From Caecitellus pseudoparvulus (Eukaryota; Bigyra: Bicosoecida), in NCBI GenBank assembly GCA_965644315.1, contig CBFFRQ010000013.1, positions 310,001 to 374,000 on the forward strand: DNA of 64,000 nucleotides, given 5' to 3'. Below the pieces are notes generated by a model that had not been told where the DNA came from, did not search any database, and saw only the letters and a list, made by a program, of their open reading frames with translations. The position numbers and the translations under genes were made by a program. Below are positions 58,401-64,000 of this stretch, piece by piece. How positions within the stretch are numbered: position 1 is the stretch's first letter; each line of letters starts with the position of its first letter.

Positions 58401-59297
58401 GACGCCTTCGCTGGGAGCGGGGCAGACCCCTACGCATCCGCCACCGGCGGCCTCATCCGGGGGGCGGCGGGGGGCGGCATCCTGCCGGGGGACACGGAGC
58501 CCCTGCGGCTGCCAGAGCTGACCCTCTCCTCCCTGGGGCTGCATGAGGGGGCGGAGGGGACACGGGCGCTCACTGCGGCGCTGGTGTCCGGGGACCAGGG
58601 CGCCCCCCCTCCCGACGGCATCGTCAGCATTGACCTGCCCGGCCTGCCCACCCCTCCCCCGGAGGAGGGCGCCCCGGACACCGCCGCCGCCGGACCCGGT
58701 GCCCTGGCCCAGGCCCTGGACCGCAGGGGGCTGGGCGGCACCCTGGTGTCCGTGCCAGTGGCTGCGGGCCTGCTGGCGGGGGCCTTGTACGAGGTGGCGG
58801 CGCTGTCCGCGGGGGGCACCAGCGGACCCCGCTCCGCCCAGGCCCTGCTCACGGACTACCATGCCCTGAAGCAGAAGCACGCTGCGACGGTGAAGACGGC
58901 CCTGCGGCGGGCATGGAACCGGCGGCTGAAGGCGGCTATGGATGCGGGGGAGGTGGGCTCGGACGACGAGGTGCCGGCGCCCGACTTCGAATCGCACCCG
59001 GACATGGCGGGTGCGGCGCATTGGGCGTGGCCCGCCATGCGCCTGCAACGCACCCTGCGCCTCACACTGGCTCTGGTGCAGGAGCTGTGCCTGGCACATG
59101 ACAGGGTGTCGGCGCTGCAGGGGTGGGGGCAGGTGCTGCCGGCGGAGGGGGGGGGTGCGGGGGGGGGCCCCGCCCCCTCCCTCCTCCTCTCCCGCGGACC
59201 CCGGTGTCTGGCTGTGGAGGAGGCCCTGCGGGGGGTGTACGAGGGGTGGGCGGCGGCGGGGGGGGGCAGTGCCCTGCCTCCGCCCCACCCGGCCTGA
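49477..59297 (+). CDS. Very large DOCK-family guanine nucleotide exchange factor
   Basis: Nearly 10 kb of coding sequence in two frames: 49477 to about 55,040, and about 55,080 to 59297. A DHR1/C2 region near residues 220-330 shows CRLPLPPGVLTSACPTLMLY, AFLRLLRPAGEAADGTWALP and then LGLRLTCDLHSSALLGRG, in the order of DOCK proteins. The DHR2 exchange domain in the second part has LEPVFYGALFQGKRFPPGEA, RWFVYRLSPLDTGAALARQL and IYLLPLQPVEGE, and ends with YHALKQKHAATVKTAL. DOCK proteins activate Rho-family GTPases and shape the actin cytoskeleton. The gene is packed with G-run/C-run tracts coding GGG-x-PPP. Frame changes near 55.05 kb and 55.55 kb are introns I cannot place or homopolymer errors. 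The start is uncertain. Confidence 0.75.
50346..50376. repeat. G-run/C-run tract in the DOCK gene (example)
   Basis: Nine G (50346-50354), a short spacer, then a C-rich run to 50376, all in frame and read as GGG-T-PPPPPP. Similar tracts recur near 50655, 51775, 52863, 53280, 53440, 53785, 54070, 54161, 55155, 56290 and 57420 in the same gene. Confidence 0.8.
58318..58335. repeat. Perfect palindrome of seven G, TCGA, seven C
   Basis: An exact 18-base palindrome in the DOCK coding sequence. Related tracts with TCGA or CGAC centres occur at 53443-53467 and near 53337-53352. Confidence 0.85.
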
Positions 59298-59335
59298 AGC
59301 GCCGGAAGTATGAATGCATTGCGAGCATAGCACAA

Positions 59336-59357
59336 GGGGGGGGGGGGGTGGCACCCC
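59336..59357. repeat. G-run/C-run hairpin between convergent genes
   Basis: Thirteen G followed by TGGCA and six C in the 60-base gap between the stops of the DOCK gene (plus) and the succinyl-CoA ligase gene (minus). It can fold into a stem and could act on 3' end formation or as a transcription roadblock. Confidence 0.7.
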
Positions 59358-59359
59358 CC

Positions 59360-61321
59360 TCACAAGGGCAGCTCGAACTTGACGTCCACCGCCACCTCCT
59401 CCGCCTGCTGCACGATGTTGGCCATCTTGACAGCCTTGGCGGCGGCATCATCCAGGTCGTCCGTCAAGATGACCTTGAAGCCGCTGGTGTTGATGAGTTT
59501 CTTGGCTTCCTTCACGTTGGTGCCCATGAGGCGCAGCACAATGGGCTTGGTCATGTGCAGGTTCTTGGCCGCGTTCAGGATGCCCTGCGCGATGACGTCA
59601 CACCGCATGATGCCGCCGAAGATGTTCACCAGGATGGCCTTCACTTTGGTGTCGTCTGCGGGGGGGCAGTGCAGTGCAGTGCAGTGCTGAGTGAGGGTGT
59701 GTTCGGCAGTCGCAGGGCATGGCCACGCACCGTTGAGGATGCCGAAGGCCTTCTCCACCTGCGCCTCGGACGCGCCGCCGCCGACGTCCAGGAAGTTGGC
59801 GGGCTCCCCGCCGTGCAGCTTGATGAGGTCCATGGTGGACATGGCCAGCCCTGCGCCGTTCACCATGCAGCCGATGTCGCCGTCCAGCCCGATGTAGTTC
59901 AGGTCCGCCTTGGACGCCGCCACCTCCCGGGGGTCCTCCTGCGTCGTGTCTCGCAGGCTGAAGATGTCGCCCTGGCGGAAGGCGGCGTTGTCGTCGAAGT
60001 TCACCTTGGCGTCCGCCACGAACACCTGCGCCTCGGGCGTTTCGCACAGCGGGTTCACCTCCAACAGCGTCGCGTCTGTGGCCTTGAACATGCGGTACAG
60101 GTTAGCGACGGCCTCCTTGGCAGCGGGCTGTGCCTCCTCGCTGAAGCCCAGGAATGCCGCGATGTCTGCGAGCTGCTCGGGGGTGGGGCCCTTCTCAATG
60201 TCCACAGGCGTGGTGGAGATGGCTTCTGGCGTTGCCTCCGCCACGTCCTCAATGGAAGTGCCGCCCTGTGCAGAGGCGACGATAACGGGGCCACCCGACG
60301 CACGGTCCATGAGGATGGACAGGTACATCTCCTTGCGCATGTACACGCGCTCCATGAGCAGCACCTTCTCGCAAGGGAGGCCCTCCGCGCCGGCTGCGGA
60401 AGTTGAAGTGCGGGAGAACGGTGAGCGAGCCGCTTCCAACAGTGACTCGCGAAACGCAGGGCAGCCCCAGCGCCCCCGCGCGCACGCACTTTGCTTGGTC
60501 ACCAACTTCTGCCCCAGCATCTTGCTCGCCAAGTCCTTGGCTTGGCCAGGCCTGCGCAGGGGGCGGCGGGCGCGCACGACACGTCAGTGGCGCCGCACCT
60601 GGCCACACCAACACACTGGCCGAGCACGCACCGAGTCACCACGTGCACACCGCCCTGGAAGCCGTTCTTGAACGTGCCCAGTCCACGGCCTCCCGCCAGG
60701 ACCTGGGCCTTGATCACGACGTCGGCGTGGCCTGCGCAGGGGAGCGGGCGGGTAGGGGTGCAGTGCGGAATCTGGCGGAAAGCAAGCGCAGCCCCTGCAA
60801 TGTGGCCCAGCTGCTGCGCTTGGAACGCAAGCGGCCGCCAAGCAGCCCCAGCGATGGACTTGGCCACCAGGGCTGCTGCTCAGCAGCTGCCAGGAGGCGC
60901 AGCTGCTGAGCACACTGCCAGCGGCGCAGCACAAGGGAAGGCGCTGCTGCAGTGCACCAGGCAGGGAAGGTGCTGACAGCGCAGCGGCGGCACTCACGTC
61001 CACCCTTGCTGGCATCCTTGGCGATGCTGGTGTACATCTCCTCTGCCTCCTCTGCAGACTTGGCCGTCTTGCCCAGGGGCACGGGCACGTCGTACTGCCG
61101 CATGATCTCCTGCCCAATGTGCTCGTGCACATTCAAAAACCGCACGGGAGTCTGCACGTGCAACCGGCGTGCCGAGTGCGAGCCTGGCAGCAGCGGCGGG
61201 CGGAAGCGCAACACCAGCGCGTGCAAACTCGCACCTGTGTCATCCCTGCGCCGACTGCGGCGACAGCTGCTCGGCCTGAGCGCGCTGCGCCGACAGTCGC
61301 CTGGGCTGCCTTGGCCAACAT
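59360..61321 (-). CDS. SUCLA2: Succinyl-CoA ligase beta subunit, mitochondrial
   Basis: Six exons (61321-61235, 61151-60998, 60731-60632, 60551-60490, 60393-59731, 59655-59360) give 453 residues. The presequence [20 protein letters not shown] is typical of mitochondria. The ATP-grasp domain shows [20 protein letters not shown] and [16 protein letters not shown] across the splice joins. The C-terminal part has [20 protein letters not shown] and [20 protein letters not shown]. The enzyme makes ATP (or GTP) from succinyl-CoA in the TCA cycle with the alpha subunit. The last intron (59656-59730, 75 bases) is in frame with no stop, so its retention would not truncate the protein. The nucleotide preference is not decided here. 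Confidence 0.95.
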
Positions 61322-61655
61322 AGTGCTGCTTTCCGGCACGAGTCTGTGCGATGCAACGGCCTGGGCCGACGGAGAGCGGGAGCTGGGCGGCGTCCGAAAG
61401 CAGGGCGGCGGTGGGCAAGTGTGGGGATTGTGGCACGGGTGTGCGACTGTGCGGCTTGCGGCCGGTCCTGTGTCGGGCTCGAAATTCCGCAGGCCAGCCT
61501 CCAATCGTGGAAGGGGGGGGGCTGCAGCGCCCCGCGACGCAGTGGCCTACCCGCAAACCACACACTCCACACACCCCTCCAATCACCCGGCTGTCGGCAC
61601 TGTGCAGGTCAGCGGCTGGGAGCCAGCTGTGCAGCGCCGGGACTCACAAGCAGGC
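61322..61655. other. Divergent promoter region, SUCLA2 and DDX10
   Basis: 334 bases between two divergent start codons. It contains GAAATTCCGC near 61482, related to the GCGGAAAT element, and a G-run near 61513. Frames that cross it are continuations of neighbouring frames and show no separate gene. Confidence 0.45.
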
Positions 61656-64000
61656 ATGGCAGACGCCGGCAAGGCGCCGCGCAAGGGTGGCTGGGTGCCG
61701 GGGCAGAAGAAGAAGAAACGCCCAGCGTACTATGGCCCGCGCACCTCCACTGGGAAGCGGGAAGTCATCGAAGTGAAGCAGTTGACAGCGCGTGTGCAAG
61801 CGGAGGCGCCACCGCTGGGCTCTCAGGAAGGCACAGCTGCGGAATTTGCCGAGCTGCCCATCTCACGCTACACTCAGACAGGTGCGTGGGCCGCAGCATG
61901 CTGTGTGGCTGGGCCCGGTTACGTGCTGGAGGGTGCGGCGAAGCCCATGAACGTGAGGTCACTGGTCTGGCTGCGCTTCTCGCAGGCCTCTTCCAATGCG
62001 GCTTCAAGCGCCTGACTGAGATCCAGAAGGTCGCCATTCCGCACGCTTTGGCTGGGTGAGTGTTCCTCCCCTCCTCCTGCTGCGCCGCTTGCCCTGGCCT
62101 GTGCTCGCCATCGGCACTGCCACTCATCACCCCACCCTCCTTTACAGTCGGGATGTCATGGGCGCTGCCAAGACGGGCTCCGGAAAGACGCTGGGTGCGT
62201 GAGGCGGTGTGGATTGGGGGTGCCCGCGTTTCACCGGCGTTTCACATCCGCCCCTCCCCCCTGCAGCCTTCGTTGTGCCGGTGCTGGAGGCGCTGTACCG
62301 GGCACAGTGGTCGAACGAAGACGGCCTGGGCGCCCTCATCATCTCCCCCACCCGTGAGTTGGCCATGCAGATCATGGACGTCCTACGCACAGTGGGCAGC
62401 AAGCACTACTCCCTGTCGGCTGGCCTGGTGGTGGGCGGGCACGACTTCGCGACGGAGGCCGCCACCATCGCCCAGATGAACGTGCTGGTGGCCACGCCGG
62501 GCCGCCTCCTGCAGCACCTGGAGCAGACGGTGGCCTTCGACCCCTCCAACCTGCAAGTGCTGGTGCTGGACGAGGCGGACCGGTGCCTGGACATGGGGTT
62601 CGCGGACACCATGCGGGGCATCCTGGACACACTGCCCAAGCACCCCCAGCGCCAGACGCTGCTGTTCAGCGCCACGCAGACCAAGTCCATCAAGGCCCTC
62701 GCGGGGCTGTCGCTGGCCGACCCGCAGTACGTCGCCGTGCACGCAGCCAGTGACACAGTGACGCCCAAGCAGCTGCTGCAGACGTACGTCGTGCTGCCCC
62801 TGGAAGACAAGCTGAACCTGCTCTACTCCTTCCTGCGCACACACACCAAGAACAAGTCCATCGTCTTCTTGTCCTCCTGCAAGCAGACGCGTTTCGTGTT
62901 TGAGGTGTTTCGTCGCATGCGACCCGGCGTGCCGCTCCTGCACCTGCACGGCAAGATGAAGCAGGCGCGCCGCATGCACATCTACTACGATTTCCTCAAG
63001 AAACCCGCCGCGGCGCTCTTCGCCACGGACATCGCCGCGCGTGGGTTGGATTTCCCCGCCGTGGACTGGGTGGTGCAGGCGGACTGCCCCGAGGATGTGC
63101 AGGCGTACATCCACCGCGTGGGGCGCACGGCACGCTTCAAGGCCCGCGGCAACGCCCTGCTGGCGCTGACACCACGGGAGGCGGAGGGCATGCTGCCTGC
63201 CCTGCAAGAGGCCAAGATCCCCCTGAAGCAGATCACGGTGAACCCCGACCAGGCCCTGGCCGCGACGCCCAAGGTCGCAGCGGAGGTCGCAGCGGACCCC
63301 GAGTTGAAGTACGTCGCCCAGCGCGCCTTCGTCTCCTACGTCCGCAGTGTGCTGCTGCAGGGCAACAAGGCCGTCTTCGACGTCAACGCACTGGACCTGC
63401 CCGCTCTCGCCACCTCCTTGGGTCTGCCCCAGCCGCCTCGAGTCAAGGGCCTCAAATCCGCCGCCGCATCCGCTGCAGCCAAGGCCGCCAAGAACGCCCC
63501 CCGCGCCCTGGCCAAGCTCCGCGCCAAGATCGCAGCAGCCAAGGCGGCAGGCAAGGGAGGTGGGGCGGAGGAAGACGACTCCTCGGACAGCGAGGGTGCG
63601 GAGGGTGGGCCCAGGGCCCCGCCCCGGCGCCGCAGGGTGGGCTCACCCACCCACCCTCAGCGGGAAGTGCCCCACAAGCTGGCGGCTCGCATGGCCCTGG
63701 CTGGCGGCCTGGCGGGCGACAGTGACAGCGAGGGGGGGGGAGGTGAGGAGGAGGAGGATGACTTGTTGGTGCCCAAGGCGAGTCGAGGGGGGGGGTCGCG
63801 CGCCGGCGAGGGGGGGTCCGGGCACCTCCGCGAGGCAGACCTGGCCGACCCCCGCGCCCTGGCGGACCTGCACCCATTTGAGGCTGCGCGCATCCGGCGT
63901 ATTACGCAGGCCACCCTCGGCCTGGCGGAGGAGCTGCAGCACGCCGCCTCCGGATCCAAAGCCTTCCAGCGCCTGGCCACGGAGCGGCGGGGAGCCGTCA
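61656..64000 (+). CDS. DDX10: DEAD-box RNA helicase DDX10/Dbp4 (right edge, partial)
   Basis: Exons 61656-61881, 61986-62055, 62148-62194 and 62267 to the window end. The start MADAGKAPRKGGWVPGQKKK is basic. Motifs in order: TEIQKVAIPHAL (Q motif), AAKTGSGKT (I), PTRELA (Ia), ATPGRL (Ib), DEAD (II), SAT (III), ATDIAARGLDFPAVDWVVQ (V) and HRVGRTAR (VI). WSNEDGLGALIISPTRELAM and SAGLVVGGHDFATE are close to the Dbp4/DDX10 subgroup. Dbp4 releases snoRNAs such as U14 during small-subunit pre-rRNA processing in the nucleolus. The Lys/Ala-rich and acidic C-terminus continues past the edge. Intron 3 carries two GCGTTTCAC copies 11 bases apart. Confidence 0.93.

Overview
The window is nuclear DNA from a GC-rich, intron-bearing, unicellular eukaryote. 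Genes are packed on both strands with gaps mostly of 60 to 500 bases. Coding regions are broken by short GT-AG introns (about 45 to 400 bases), and the splice joins proposed here restore the reading frame. A DPCD homologue and a beta-tubulin point to a cell with flagella. A secreted EGF/tenascin-type protein, a cyclic-nucleotide-regulated AGC kinase, a bHLH-PAS transcription factor and a DOCK-type GEF together argue against a land plant, fungus or animal. I favour a stramenopile or another SAR-type protist, but this is inference. A RecX-like tail at the left edge is compatible with past or present plastids. No photosynthesis gene, mobile element, tRNA, rRNA or CRISPR array was seen.

Layout. 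0-4.7 kb: end of a RecX-like gene, a stand-alone seven-helix MHYT sensor, a secreted protein with two C39-like peptidase domains, and a secreted EGF-repeat protein. 4.8-11.6 kb: F-box/LRR protein, the ribosome-biogenesis WD protein WDR75/UTP17, and two unrecognised genes. 11.7-16.3 kb: beta-tubulin, ribosomal protein L18e and LSM4, all on the minus strand. 16.5-24.5 kb, plus strand: M17 leucyl aminopeptidase, an armadillo-like protein, a PDZ-like protein and glutathione reductase. 24.5-40.1 kb, all minus: a membrane-anchored CobW-type metal chaperone, a small mitochondrial-like protein, a six-helix membrane protein, CWF19L1, a 1277-residue PKG-type kinase, a 1218-residue coiled-coil protein and ribosomal protein L37e. 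40.5-49.3 kb: an unknown protein, bHLH-PAS factor, G-protein beta subunit, ribose-5-phosphate isomerase (minus), DPCD and acyl-protein thioesterase. 49.5-59.3 kb: one very large DOCK-family gene riddled with G-tract/C-tract hairpins. 59.4-64 kb: mitochondrial succinyl-CoA ligase beta (minus) and, running off the edge, the DDX10/Dbp4 RNA helicase.

The genes do not form one pathway. Several belong to common themes: translation and ribosome assembly (L18e, L37e, WDR75, DDX10), RNA processing (LSM4, CWF19L1), and signalling (PKG, G-beta, DOCK, bHLH-PAS, MHYT, acyl-protein thioesterase). The most unusual signals are not in the proteins. An identical 18-base element lies 140-160 bases upstream of both ribosomal protein genes. 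First exons consisting only of the start codon occur in L18e, L37e and LSM4. Splice donors are dominated by GTGCG. A GCGGAAAT element recurs in first introns and 5' leaders. Palindromic G-run/C-run tracts have spread in frame through coding sequence.
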